From Varanus komodoensis (Eukaryota; Chordata; Lepidosauria; Squamata; Varanidae): 64,000 nucleotides of DNA. The stretch's first letter is position 1. The number at the start of each line of letters is the position of its first letter. Location of the stretch: positions 17,994,793 through 18,058,792 of the forward strand of contig NW_025335269.1 of NCBI RefSeq assembly GCF_004798865.1. Reading direction: 5' to 3'. Below are positions 45,300-55,499 of this stretch, one piece after another. The notes under the pieces were generated by a model. That model did no database searches. It saw nothing but the letters and a program-made list of their open reading frames with translations, and was not told where the DNA came from. Position numbers and translations under genes: made by a program.

Positions 45300-46345
45300 C
45301 AGTGTTACAGCAAATGAATCAGGCGAGGGACTTAGAAGCACAGCTTTGTTCAATGTTCTTGCATGCATTTTGGCCCAGCTCAGACAAAACCACTTTTGTA
45401 CTGGATCTTTACTCCTCTTGGTTTTTAAGAGCCAGCAGGGAGAGAACAGGTTGGACCATGGAGGGAAGGGTCCAAGGCCCTCTGAAAGAGGCAGTGGTGA
45501 AACTACAGCTGAAGAAGTCCTCCCTGGACCCATAAAATCTTAATGATTTTAGGTTGGTGACAAGTAATTCTTTTATAGGAAAGATCTAGCTCCAGACACT
45601 TTTGAATAAGACCAATTACCTGGATCCATTTCAGGTGGGATTCAGGCTGAGTTTTGGCATGGAAATAGCCTTGTCACCCTTATGATAACCTTTATTGGGA
45701 AAATGACGGTGGGGGCATGACTTTGTTGATTTTTCTTGATCTCGCCATGGCTTTTGATACAGTTTATGTTGATACTCTGGAGTGATGGTCTGAACTGGAA
45801 TGGAAGTTACTCAGTCGCAGTGGTTTCACTTCCAGAAAGTAGTGTTTGGGGAATATTGCTAAGCCCTGTGAATGGGTTTAGTGACACAGAGTGCCTTTTT
45901 CCAACTTTGCATTTATACCCACCTTTCTTCCCCTTGCAAAGAACTCAAAGAGGCTTACAAGGTGCTTTCTGGCTTTCCTCTCAATTTCATCTGATGATCT
46001 ACAAATGGAAGATCTGCATATCGCCATCTGGTGGCAACTTGGAAGCAGGCCTTTTCCTTGTTGGTGCCCATCAATTCCCCCCCCCCCCCCGCAACATACA
46101 CACACTGGTATTCGTGAGGTGCCAACTGTGTCATCTTTTAGTGCCTGTTCAGGATCCTTCTCTTCACCCAAACCTTTCCTAAGTGATTGTGCTACCCAGT
46201 TAGTCTGAATACTAATTCTTGTGCTTTTCACTTTGACTTTTGCATTTTGAAAGTTCTAATGGGTGAGGTTTTGAATTTATTATCATGTATTTGCATTTCA
46301 GTTTCTGTAAACTGTTTAGATATACCTTTCGATGTGCTAAACAAT
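45300..46345 (+). mobile_element. L2 LINE fragments, collinear, interrupted by a SINE
   Basis: The first part (45302-45535) reads TTFVLDLYSSWFLRASRE and RVQGPLKEAVVKLQLKKSSL, which stands where L2 ORF2 has a LKEAVVRPLLKKPSLDP-type block. The next part, in shifted frames, reads DPFQ-like text and then MTLLIFLDLAMAFDTVYVDT at about 45718-45778, matching L2 LLLLDLSAAFDTVDHDIL. After a gap, GLFLVGAHQ (46045-46075) stands for the GRAFSVVAP block, and 46280-46345 looks like the L2 tail. A family A SINE on the minus strand lies between. Several frameshifts and a deletion are present. Confidence 0.8.
45893..46002 (-). repeat. tRNA-derived SINE (family A) 3' half, inside L2
   Basis: On the minus strand: GATGAAATTGAGAGGAAAGC, CACCTTGTAAGCCTCTTTGA, GTTCTTTGCAAGGGGAAGAA and AGGTGGGTATAAATGCAAAG. 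This is the second half of the family A SINE, 5'-truncated. It sits inside the L2, so it is younger. Confidence 0.65.
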
Positions 46346-46548
46346 ATATACATTCATTAAGCTCACAAACTGGCAAATGTTGAACAGCCAGGTTGCTGGA
46401 AGATGCTATCAAAAAATGTCATTTATCAAGATGGGGGTTGGAATCATGCCATACATTAGCACCTTTGAGGAGGGGTAATTAAGACTGAGTGACATTAGCA
46501 TATCCTCAAAGTCAGAGCCTGGAAGCTGAGCTTGGCCTACAAAGACCT
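46346..46548. other. Unassigned sequence
   Basis: No gene or repeat recognised in this 200-base spacer between the L2 remnant and the next SINE. Confidence 0.5.
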
Positions 46549-46549
46549 G

Positions 46550-46738
46550 GTTGTCATGTGAGAATCTGCTTATAGCAGGTTAGTCTCTGTCCATCTGTCC
46601 TAGAAATGTCTACTCTAATTGGCAACAACTTTGTTGGGTTTTTCATGCCACCAAGCTTTCTTTTAACTGAAATTCCCAGGATTGAATTGGATATCTTCTG
46701 CATGCAAGGCACGTGCTCATCCTTAATGCTATGGGGAC
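46550..46738 (-). repeat. tRNA-derived SINE (family B), near full length
   Basis: On the minus strand it begins CCATAGCATTAAGGATGAGC, then ACGTGCCTTGCATGCAGAAG, the decayed B box CAATTCAATCCTGGG, AGTTAAAAGAAAGC, ATTAGAGTAGACATTTCTAG, GGACAGATGGACAG and ends GCTATAAGCAGATTCTCA. This is the order of a lizard SINE with a GCATGC anticodon-loop-like head and a CAGTATAAGGCAGCTTCCTA tail. It is diverged and distinct from family A in both head and body. Confidence 0.7.
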
Positions 46739-48296
46739 TTCCATACCCTTAGTTGGGCCTTTAGAGAGACCAGTCCTCCTCGTTACATTCCCAAGGAGTT
46801 TGGGGCAAGTTGGCTTTCCCTGTCAAAGTCAGGTTGCTACCAACACAGCATCTCCCTGCACATTTTATGCAAAAGCTACACAGGCTATACGCAGGGGTGA
46901 CCGAATCTGTCCATTTCAATTCCTCACTTTTCCAGCCCCAGTTGGTTCCTTTATTCCCATTTCTGCATCTGATTGTGACTTGAAAAAAGAAAAGTCTGCA
47001 CAAAACTTCAGGTGCATCTTTGTGTGCACTCCCCCCCCCCCCCACCTCCCAGTGTGTGCACTGTAAACAGCTGTGGCCTGGAAAACTGGATTGCAAAATT
47101 TTTGAGAAATGTGAAGGAAGGGTAGTTGTGTTCTGACTGGCATCGTGCATTCGTAAATTCTTATGAAAATGTGACTTGGAAGAAAATTCTTCCCCATACC
47201 ATAAGCAGTAAAAAAAGTTCTCTCTTTTCATCATAGATACCCTCACAGAAGAGTGCAAATAAGAAAGGAAGGAAGGGGTGTACATGCACAAAACATTGCT
47301 TTTTTTGTTTTTGGTTTTTTTGGCGCTCCAAACCAACAAAGAAATAATTTGATAACTGAAGAAGCAGGAAGCATGGCAGACATAAAATGATGTGAGGTAC
47401 ATGTATTTCTCTTCCTCGAGGCAGTGCTGTTCTAATTCAGCCTCTAATGTTATGTCTCTAATTGGTTTATAGCTTATTAACCAGCACCAATTGTGTCCAA
47501 ATATCTAGATTTACTGCATTATACAGAAATCTTCACATTTTTCTGGTAAAGCTTTGAGGCTTATGATGTGGATATAGAGCAGGCACTCAATTTCATCCTG
47601 GGCAATCACTTCATATTACCCAGAGCAGGTGAATCTCCAGAATGTATCAACAGGATTTCAGTGCTTGTTAAGCAAGATGTGATTTCAGGAAAGCGTGACG
47701 TCAGTCCAGAACCAGTGAAGAGACACTGATTTTGTGGAGGTTCTGCGAAGCTCCTGCACCACCAGAATAACACCTGGGAGAAAGTTGAACCAGGAACGCA
47801 CTGTGGGAGATTGGTTTAGCCTCCTTTTGGAATGACAGCTTCAGCGATCAGCCTTGATGCTCAGTCCAGTTACAAGGGCTCTCTGAAACTCAGAGGGGGT
47901 CCCCTAGCATGCACACAGCCCTGGGAACTGTGTGCAGGGCAAGAGGTGGGTCCTGTCTCTCAGGAATGGTTCCCATCGACCTGAAATGCCACACATCACA
48001 TGCTGTGTTGAGGCTTGTGTTTTGCCTAAGTACGCCTAAGAAGAGGAATGGTGTTAGAATGTTTCTGGTCACTCACTGGTTGACAAATGGGCACAAATCT
48101 GGGGAACTCATCCCAAGCGCTTCTGAAGAAATATCTAAGAGGCTGAATACCTCTATTCAGTGTATGAGCTACACAGACCCTAACCATCCAGGCTGTTACA
48201 TAAATCAGTTCTAGCTGTGCCGAACAGGACAAGAAGATTCCATCAGGAGTAAAGTGAGCAGTGGAGAAAGCTTGTGGTTCTTCCATTAGGGACATG
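46739..48296. other. Unassigned sequence; longest open frame of the window lies here
   Basis: The minus strand at 46761-47402 is open for 213 codons, the longest frame in the window. It shows no domain, contains runs of low-complexity residues from a 13-base C run at 47031-47043, and a second minus frame overlaps it. I do not accept it as a gene. Nothing else was recognised up to 48296. Confidence 0.5.
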
Positions 48297-48411
48297 CACC
48301 GTGGCTGTCCAGATGCCATTGCACTCCCATCAGCCTCAGCCAGCATGGCCCAATGGTGGGGGATGAAGGGAGTTGTTGTTTGGCAACATCTGGAAGGCTC
48401 CCATGTGTTGC
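48297..48411 (+). repeat. Inverted-repeat DNA element (hAT-type MITE suspected)
   Basis: GTGGCTGTCCAGATGCCATT, GCACTCCCATCAGCCTCAGC and CAGCATGGCCCAATGG form the left half and centre. GGGGGATGAAGGGAGTTGTT and GGCAACATCTGGAAGGC form the complementary right half. It ends about 20 bases before an L2 remnant. Confidence 0.75.
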
Positions 48412-48429
48412 TTTGCACTGTGGGGTAAC

Positions 48430-49020
48430 TAAACGCATGCTTGATCCTTGATGCAATCTGCCCTTGGTGCAGAATGCAGCAGTGAGGATGCGAAGTGGAG
48501 GGCCTGGCCAGGCACAAATTACACCGGTCTTAAGGCAAGAGCAGTGGCCACCAGGCCATGTACAAGGTCTTGCTTGTCTCTCAACATCTTGGGCTGTTCC
48601 AGCTTGGCCGTTCCAGTACAGACCTCTGTGATCATGAAGCTCAGCGGAGAAGGTCTTGCTGGTGATATCACAGCCTGCGGGCTGCCCTCTCATAGCAACC
48701 GAGGTCTTTTCCATGGTAGTGCCCATTTTATGGAATGATTTCCCCCCGGTGTTCAGAAGGCACTGACTGTATCATGCTTTAGGCACCACTTAAAGGCCCG
48801 GTTCTTTACTTAGGCTTTCCCTGAGTGAATGGGCTGACCAGTCTGGTTGTAATTTTGACAGTGTATTGATTAATTTTAATGTTTAACATTTTATATCTAT
48901 ATTTTAGCTATTTTATATATCTAATGGCATTGCAATTTCTATTATAATGAGCCACTTGGATAATAAATATGTTCAGCAATATATACATCTATTAAATAAA
49001 TTCTTAAATAAAAATTCATT
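48430..49020 (+). mobile_element. L2 LINE 3' end
   Basis: AVRMRSGGPGQAQITPVL is read at about 48481-48534, where L2 ORF2 has an AARL..ITPVLR block. Later GRSFPW-like text (near 48700-48715), a WNDFPP-like stretch, and RHHLKARFFT (about 48785-48812) stand where L2 ends LWNALP..LKTHLF. An AT-rich 3' UTR follows, closing with GAGCCACTTGGATAATAAAT and an AAATAAA-type end near 49010. Frame changes are present; all of the reverse transcriptase is missing. Confidence 0.75.
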
Positions 49021-49140
49021 TGTTCATGTCAGTGTCAAATTATATAGGGCAGGCATATTAAACAAGGAGCCTTTTACCAAAAACAAAACAAAACCCAAGC
49101 CTGGTCAAGAACACAGAATAAAGCCACTGGGGCAGTATAA

Positions 49141-49280
49141 CAACCTTCCCTGACCTGGGACTTTCCAGATGCTTTGGACTACAACTCTCAGCATTCCTGA
49201 GCATTCACCACATTGGTCTGGGCAGATGAGAGTGGAAGTCCTAAAGGCACCAGAGGGTACCAGGTTGGAGAAGGCCACTG
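49141..49280 (+). repeat. Inverted-repeat DNA element (hAT-type MITE suspected), full length
   Basis: The left end reads CAACCTTCCCTGACCTGGGA then CTTTCCAGATGCTTTGGACT and ACAACTCTCAGCATTCC. The right end reads GGTACCAGGTTGGAGAAGG, the complement of the left end with a few changes. CACCATTGGTCTGG-like text lies in the middle. With the copy at 57.44 kb this defines the termini of the family. Confidence 0.8.
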
Positions 49281-49429
49281 TCTGTGGTTGACTGGCTGGA
49301 GGATGCATATTTCTCTTGCCCATGTCTTATACCTCTCTATTTGTATTTCCTTTTTCCTTCCCAAAGGTAATCACATGTCTAGCATACATGGCATTTATCC
49401 TCATAAATGACGAAATAGATTTCTAGGAG

Positions 49430-49520
49430 ATTAGGCTCAGAGGTGACCCGGTCAGCTTCATGGCTATGGGAATTTGAACCCGAGTCTACCTAGTCCTAGT
49501 CTGACCCTCTCACCTGTCCA
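49430..49520 (-). repeat. tRNA-derived SINE (family A) head, minus strand
   Basis: On the minus strand: GGACAGGTGAGAGGGTCAGA, CTAGGACTAGGTAGACTCGG, GTTCAAATTCCCATAGCCAT and GAAGCTGACCGGGTCACCTC. This is head, B box and the first body block of family A. The tail half is missing. Confidence 0.65.
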
Positions 49521-49524
49521 CAAC

Positions 49525-52339
49525 GTGGACTTGTCACTGTGCAGCCGTGGCCGACTTGCGAGCTTTTTCTTTCACATGGGTCATGCATGAGGCCAAGTGC
49601 TCAGCCCTTGATGCATCGGCATCAAATATCACTGTTATTAACAAGGCATCTGCTAGCCCTGCAGTTTGGGAGGAAACTTGTATTCGGTTACCTATCCTGC
49701 CACCGCAGAGGCCACAGAGCTGCAGGGGCCAGATGGTGAGAAAGAGCCAGCCCTTCCCGAATGTCACTGCCAGGGGAGGAGGGCTGGGGAGCCAGAGACC
49801 AAGCCCGTGAATGGGAGGAAGATGGACCCCGATACAGAGGCCAGGCCAGCGACCAGACTGACTCGCTGCTGGCAGAAAGGCAGAGACAGCTGAACTGTCA
49901 ATCCAGAAGTGGCAGGAGAACTCCAGGCCGTTCATTTGTGCCAGCTAATCAGCAGACATTCTGCAGGGAAGCAGCATGACCTCCCGTCATCCCTCTAGTT
50001 ATGCGAGTCCCAGGTAGTGAGTGGCACTGGCAAAGGGTCAGTTTTCTGCATGAAATCTATTTCTCCACTCTTAATGTTAAATTACACGAGCCAGTGGTCA
50101 GACAAATGTCAGGCATCTGGGGTCCATTTTGCTGCTGCCTCTAACGAGCATGCTTGTGCGCTAAAGGAACTGGCTGTCCTGAACAGCAGCATATTAGCAA
50201 TCACAGTTAGGTATTTTCCTTCCTCTTTTTTCTTTTTCATTCCTTCTCCCCCCTCCCCCACCCCCATGTTTATTTTAATTTTTTGCTTTCCTCTCCACTC
50301 TTCTTCTTCTTCCTTCTTTTATTGGAAGGAGAGTATAACATGCTGTGGCTTTCCTCCCCACAATTCTCAGTGATATTCGATTTACAAATATAGAAGAACA
50401 GCCCATTTTTCATTTTTTTGGCCCACTTTTCAATTTAATTTGCCCATTTGTACCTCTGAAGAAGAGCACTTTTTAACAGAAAAGCTCACGTTTTTCCCAG
50501 AGTGGCATTCAAAGTTCGAACTACAGTATATGCTTTTGGAAAAAAATGTACTTTTGTTTTTGAAAAATTTCATAATTTACTCTATGAAAGGGAAGTGTTC
50601 ATTTGGGTGCCTACTTTTCAAAAATGTACGTTTTCCCATTCAGAATGTGTACTTTCTGCACTTGAACGAAACAACAACAGATGGTAATCAAACACAAGGT
50701 AAGGACTAGGCCTGCTTCTCCCAAAGCCAAAGTCCGCTACCCTTGAATCTGAATTAGACCAGGAAGAAGAGACAGGGTTAGATTTCTTAGCGAACAGCCA
50801 GGAGACCAGTGAGAATAAGACCACCTCTGGTTTCAATGGGGGCAGATATAAGACAATCAGCATCACATCAAAAGGGTAGACCAATTAAGATGATGTTGCC
50901 ACTGTCCAGCCCCCAAGTGGCAAGAACCACCTTGAGGGCAGAGCGAATGCCTTTTGGTGGGGAGAGGAGGAGAAGTATCTCTCTTGGAACCAACATCTTC
51001 TCAATAAGGTGTATTTCCCTGACAGTTGGTGTTCTAATTTCACTGGTGTCTCCTATTAATGAATTCTGCAATTCTCTTTTTCTATCACAGAGCCAGCTTA
51101 GATGGCAGCTTAACATTAAGAAGCAGCAGCTGCCTGTCTTATTTCACTTTTACGGAGGGCACAGTAAGCAGGGCCTCCAAAGAGGGCCCTTGGGCAAGGC
51201 ACCCACAAGAGGTCTTCTCACTCAGTGGGTTCACCTTATCATCAGCATGGACGCTGACTGCTCTTGAGTTGAATCTTCATTCTCATCACCGACTCCAGTC
51301 ACTTGCTTGGCAAGCAAAGAATGAGTGAGCAAGTTAGTGGTGGCATCTCCTTCTCCTCTTCCTCATCACCATCATTGTCTGGGCCAGAGAAGCATGTCCA
51401 GGAGACCTTGGCAGTGGACAGCTGCTGGGGCAAGGCAGGTGACCCAGTACCAAATGTTGTTGCTGCTGGTGTGGGACAGTCTACCCCGTGATTCTGCTGA
51501 ATAAGCTCCCAGAAGGGCTTACAGAGCAATCCGAAGCAAGGCAGTCTCTGCCCTCAGTCTCACAATTCAAACAAAGTGACACAGAGTGAAGCAGGGTTGG
51601 CCAAGGGGGAGGAGAAGCTCTACAAGTTACACTTCTTTTCATGACCAGCTGGGATACAAGCCATGCAAGCATGAGAGTTTGGCTACTAATGGCTACTCCT
51701 AATCTCTCAGCAGAGCAGATGTTATAGGCCAGGGCATCAATGGACAGCAAGATGCATCTTTGCTATTAATCACTGTCTGGAGAACAAAGCAGTTTTGAGA
51801 AGGCAAAAGCTTGTCCAACTCTTCGGCCTCCATTGTCTGGCTGCAACAGTCCCTGTATCATAACCATCCTCACTGGTCCTCAGGGACCAGCTTCCCGGTC
51901 CCCTGAAAGCAACAGAAGAGCTTCCATCCTACATGAGAACCTATATGAATATTGAAAGCTGTTCATGTAAACCGTAATTGCATTTCTTTCTCTTTGATAT
52001 GAAAGAAAATATATGACTCACTACATTTCCCTTACATTCCTTACTTCCTTTGAAGGTTCATAACTCCATCACTCCTCTCTGTATGAAAGAGCCTGTAGCA
52101 AGTATTATAAAGCACTAGTCCAACATTGTGTTCAGATAAAAACAATATGGCATTCTGCTATCTGGCCTTCAAAATATCCCCAGGACCCCTTTACCAAATT
52201 GCCTAAATGTAGTCTTGCTGTTTTCTAGTCTCAGTTACAAGAAACAAATCTTTCTCTTCTCTGGCTGCTGGCATTCATACTTGCCAGTGTTGTTTCCAGT
52301 TCCCATATTAGTTATTTCAGGAGGGGAAATTGCATGGGT
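49525..52339. other. Unassigned sequence; possible conserved block and polypyrimidine tract
   Basis: The block 49545-49990 is repeat-free, GC-richer than its surroundings and keeps CpG sites; overlapping frames on both strands are present but have no domain. A polypyrimidine tract lies at 50218-50330. At 50395-50670 a diverged TGCA/TTTTTG-type block resembles that at 25.5 kb. From 50740 to 51750, frames of up to 152 codons overlap on both strands without domains. I could not identify a gene. Confidence 0.45.
50395..50670. repeat. Degenerate TTTTTG-rich repeat block
   Basis: Words such as GCCCATTTTTCATTTTTTTG, GCCCACTTTTCAATTT, AATGTACTTTTGTTTTTG and AAAATGTACGTTTTCCC recur out of register. 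Composition and word type match the block at 25.54 kb. Confidence 0.35.
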
Positions 52340-52800
52340 TTGGTTCAGACAGTCATCCTTAGAGTAGACTCACTGAAATCAATGACTAACCTAAGCCCCA
52401 TCGAGTTCACCGGGTGGCCACTTATGAATTGCCAAAGAAGATGAAATGTATCACTCAAAACAAAGGGGGACACCAATTGGCATGCAATTTGAATATAACA
52501 ATGTACATGTGCAGCTGCAAATTTAGAAATAACTTTTATAATTTAAATAGAAAATATACCTTATCACAGTGGGAAAACTGTGAGGTCACTTGTGTGCTTA
52601 CACAGTCCTCTGCCCAGGTATTAACTGGGTGAGAAATTTCAAGGCCTGTGGCCTCCCTTCTCATGGTTCTTCATTTTTAAATCAGACTTGCACTAGGCAG
52701 CCCTTCAAATAGATTATCTTTAAAATAGTGGGCAGTCCTCTGGCAGCCCTTCAAATAGAGGATTGTCATCTGCAAAAGAGGACACACAGACACCCTAAGT
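52340..52800 (-). repeat. Anonymous interspersed repeat (family R), longest copy
   Basis: On the minus strand it reads GATGACAATCCTCTATTTGA and AGGGCTGCC, then a second, diverged CTATTTGAAGGGCTGCC, GATTTAAAAATGAAGAACCA, TGAGAAGGGAGGCCACAGGC, CAGAGGACTGTGTAAGCACA, CAAGTGACCTCACAG, ACTGTGATAAGG and ATTTAAATTATAAA. The same blocks in the same order occur on the plus strand at 61.75-61.98 kb. The match there stops at ATTTAAATTATAA, so the part at 52340-52540 (including a TAGTCATTGATTTCAGTGAG block) may be a separate repeat. No coding frame or known family is evident. Confidence 0.6.
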
Positions 52801-52924
52801 ACCTCTCTTTACAAATGCACTTTTAATTATGACTGCAAATGCTTGTTTAGCATTAACCATGAGCAGTCAAAATGCTATTACGAGAAGTTAGGCTGGTAGG
52901 TGTAAGGGATAGGGCCAGTAATGG

Positions 52925-53650
52925 TCCCTGCTTTTGGAACTCTGCTTCAATTTATGCCTGGCGGGTCTCATAATTACGCTCTGGTAATCTCAAAATTAGA
53001 TGACCGCAACACACTCTGTGTGGCGCTGCCCTTGAAGACTGTACACTGCCCAGACAGCCCTATAGGGCTATGGGAGTGGTTTATAAATCTAAAAATAAAT
53101 AAATAAGATGGAACAGAAGCTGCAGTTGGTACAGAATGTGGCAGCTACATTGATATAACCGGAATCTTTAAGTCTGAACATATAAGAACGGTTCTGGCCC
53201 ACCTGCATTGGCTGCCTACCCAATTGAAGGTGCCAGCTTTAAAGCTCTACATGGCTTAGACTGCAATACCTGTTGGAGCGCCTCTCCCAATTTACTCAGA
53301 GACTAAGCTCTACCTCTGCAGCCTTCCTCCCCACATGGGAAGTTCGCAGGGTGGTAACAAGGGGAAGGCCTTTTCTGTGGTGGCCTCCCATCTTTGGAAA
53401 AACCTCCCTGCTGCAGCCTGCCTGGTATCAACGTTTCTGGTGCCAAGTCAAGCTTTTGGTGCATGTGATTCTTTTCCTGTGCAGGGCCATTGTACTGTAT
53501 GCTTAAAGCTATTTTAAATTAATTTTAATACTGTTCTTCTTATAGTATTTGTATTGTATTTTATTGTTTTGTTCTATATATTGTTGTAAACCACCCAGAG
53601 AACTTCATCTATGGGGCAGTATAGAAATGAAAAATGTTGTTGTTGTTGTT
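52925..53650 (+). mobile_element. L2 LINE 3' end with a nested L2-type tail
   Basis: ALVISKLDDRNTLCVALPLK (52977-53036) stands where L2 ORF2 has ALVISRLDYCNALYLGLPLK. The reading resumes at 53107 with KLQLVQNVAATL, then LAHLHWLP-like text, TWEVRRVVTRGRPFLWWPPI at about 53330-53390 and CQVKLL, as in L2 GRAFSVVAPRLW. The tail reads GTAAACCACCCAGAGAAC, TATGGGGCAGTATAGAAATG and ends with GTT units (53636-53650). Stops and frameshifts are present. The 67 bases between the two coding parts are an inserted 3' tail. Confidence 0.85.
53039..53106 (+). repeat. 5'-truncated L2-type 3' tail inserted in L2
   Basis: CTGTACACTGCCCAGACAGC, GGCTATGGGAGTGGTTTATA and AAAATAAATAAATAA is a complete L2-type tail (TGTACACCGCCCAGA..GGCTATGGGCGGTATAAAT plus AAATAAA). 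It separates two parts of one L2 reading frame, so it inserted into an older L2. Confidence 0.7.
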
Positions 53651-53880
53651 AGACTTCATGCAGGCCCTAAAGACTCACATGTTTGCTCTGACATATGAAC
53701 TAGTTAGTGTTCTACTGGGGACTGTGTATATGTGGTTCCAAGGTTAATATTAATATCTAGTTTTTATCATTTTGATAATTTAAAGTTTTGTAATATGCTT
53801 CTTTATGAGGATTTGCCCTAAAAGGGAGCTAATACATTGTGGGTTTTAAATTTTATTTTAAAACAAATTGTTTTTTAATT
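53651..53880 (+). mobile_element. Second L2-like 3' end, adjacent
   Basis: CCTAAAGACTCACATGTTTG then CTCTGACATATGAAC resembles the last coding block of L2 (LKTHLFRLAYE). It is followed by an AT-rich 3' stretch and TTTTGTAATATGCTTC at 53788. It starts directly after the GTT repeat of the preceding L2, which suggests a second insertion into that repeat. The match is short. Confidence 0.4.
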
Positions 53881-55240
53881 GTGCATTCTTTAAATTGGAT
53901 TCATTGTCTGATTTTGATATCATATACATGACCCTGGATGAAAGACAGTGCATGCATTTCTAAAATAAAGAAATAACAGTATAAATAATAAACAGGTAAT
54001 GTCATTGTTTGCTCCAAAGCTAAAAGGAATGAAGAATGTTTATGCTAGAGATCAGGTGGGGAGAAGGAACTTCCTAACTGCATAACCATGGTTATGCAGC
54101 TAATGAAAGTGAGCAGCTTTGCATTAATACCAGACCAACAGAGAATTTTTCTTTTAGCTTCCACGTAATTCACATTATTCTCCATCAACTCCTGTGGATG
54201 CCAATGCATCCTCACAGTTTCCAGTGGTCAGTTGTCATTTACCAAATTAGTTCCATTAGTGACTTTCAACTAAAAGTTATGGCTGCGATTCTGTTGGTGC
54301 ATAAAGGGTTTAAATCTGCCTTAACCAGTGTGATGTTAAGCAGGGCCCCAGGCCTGTGATCAGGGAGTAGGCAAAACATTGGAGCCAGCGCAGAAACATT
54401 GATTTACACCATCCAGGGATCTCACCTCATGTCAAGCTCCTTCCAGGCAAAAAAAGTTCCTCAATATAATGATCGCTCTCAGGAGACCTCATTAATGTAT
54501 ACACAGATTCCTTAGTTTTAAAAAGTGTTATGATTTTGAAACCGTGGTTTATTGACATGAGTTTGAAATGAAGGGACACAAAACCATTATCTTTGATCCA
54601 TGGCTAATTCATCTGCTCAGTTCTAGCCACCTAATTCCTTAACTGACTTTTCCCTTGCCTGATTAGAAAAAAAAATAGGCCAATGCTTATGACAATTTCT
54701 GTAGGACAAGCATTCCGAGCCCTATTAGAGTTATTGGAACCTTAAACAGTACTTATGTTCCCTTCCAAATTACTTCACCTTGGCCTACTTCTGCATTGCC
54801 AAGAGATTGTAAGCAACTTTGGCTTTGGCCCCAAGAAGACAATTTTATTTACAAATGTGCAGACTACAGCTTATGCAACTCTTCCAGAATTCTCTGCAAT
54901 GTTGAAGAGCCATGAAGAGGACTAGCTGTGAAAAAGTTGAGGAAGGAAAGGGTATCCTGACAAACACAAATGTGAATGCTGCATTTTGTGCTACGTTCTC
55001 ATCAACTTGATGATGAGAATGGTGTTGAGGAAGACCTATGAACTATATCACAGACCTGCACCCCTCTGCCTATATATATGGAGCGAGCTACCTATATGCA
55101 CAACTAGACATATATACCCAACTCTCTCTCTCAGGGCACATGCCTATTTCCAGGCAGATTAGCTCCTTAGCAGGAAAACTCTGCCTGGTAAATGTCAGGA
55201 AAATATCTGAAGGGGATTCTCTGTCACACACTTTTATAGT
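53881..55240. other. Unassigned sequence
   Basis: No gene or repeat body recognised. A 9-bp hairpin TTCTCATCA / TGATGAGAA lies at 54997-55020. Confidence 0.5.
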
Positions 55241-55245
55241 TTTAA

Positions 55246-55299
55246 TTTTATTTTAATGGAGCTTCTGATAACTTTTATTTTAATGGAGCTTCTGATAAC
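55246..55299. repeat. Perfect 27-bp tandem duplication
   Basis: The unit that starts TTTTATTTTAATGGAGC and ends TCTGATAAC occupies 55246-55272 and is repeated exactly at 55273-55299. An error-free duplicate in otherwise unique DNA implies a recent event. Confidence 0.9.
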
Positions 55300-55417
55300 T
55301 TCTTTTAAATGTCTTGACAGAAGGCAGGGGCAGCTGTCCCTTTTGAGAGGATTAAGTCTGTCAAATTTCAGAACAATTAGCAGTGGTGGGGGGGGAGAGC
55401 ATCCTCAATATTTTGAA

Positions 55418-55498
55418 GGTATCCAAAATGGATATTTACCCTGTTGTAGGATACTTACCCTATTTGAGGGTATCCGAAATGGATACTTACCCTATTTT
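55418..55498. repeat. Short tandem of self-complementary units
   Basis: GGTATCCAAAATGGATATTT with ACCCTGTTGTA (55418-55448) is followed by a partial unit GGATACTTACCCTATTTGA (55449-55467) and a second full unit at 55468-55498 starting GGGTATCCGAAATGGATACT. Within each full unit GTATCC faces GGATAC or GGATAT, so each can fold on itself. Confidence 0.7.
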
Positions 55499-55499
55499 G

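Noticed and set aside
45893-46090. Separate gene over the L2 region (148-codon plus-strand frame)
   Set aside because: The frame reads through L2 remnants, an antisense SINE and a 14-base C run, so it is composite chance coding.
46761-47402. Longest open frame of the window (213 codons, minus strand) as a gene
   Set aside because: It has no recognisable domain, crosses a 13-base C run and a T-rich stretch, is overlapped by another frame, and shows no splice or promoter context. A frame of this length is expected somewhere by chance in 64 kb.
50809-51267. 152-codon plus-strand frame and its 82-codon minus-strand partner
   Set aside because: Both strands are open across the same bases, with no domain on either. 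I could not match them to a host or transposon protein.
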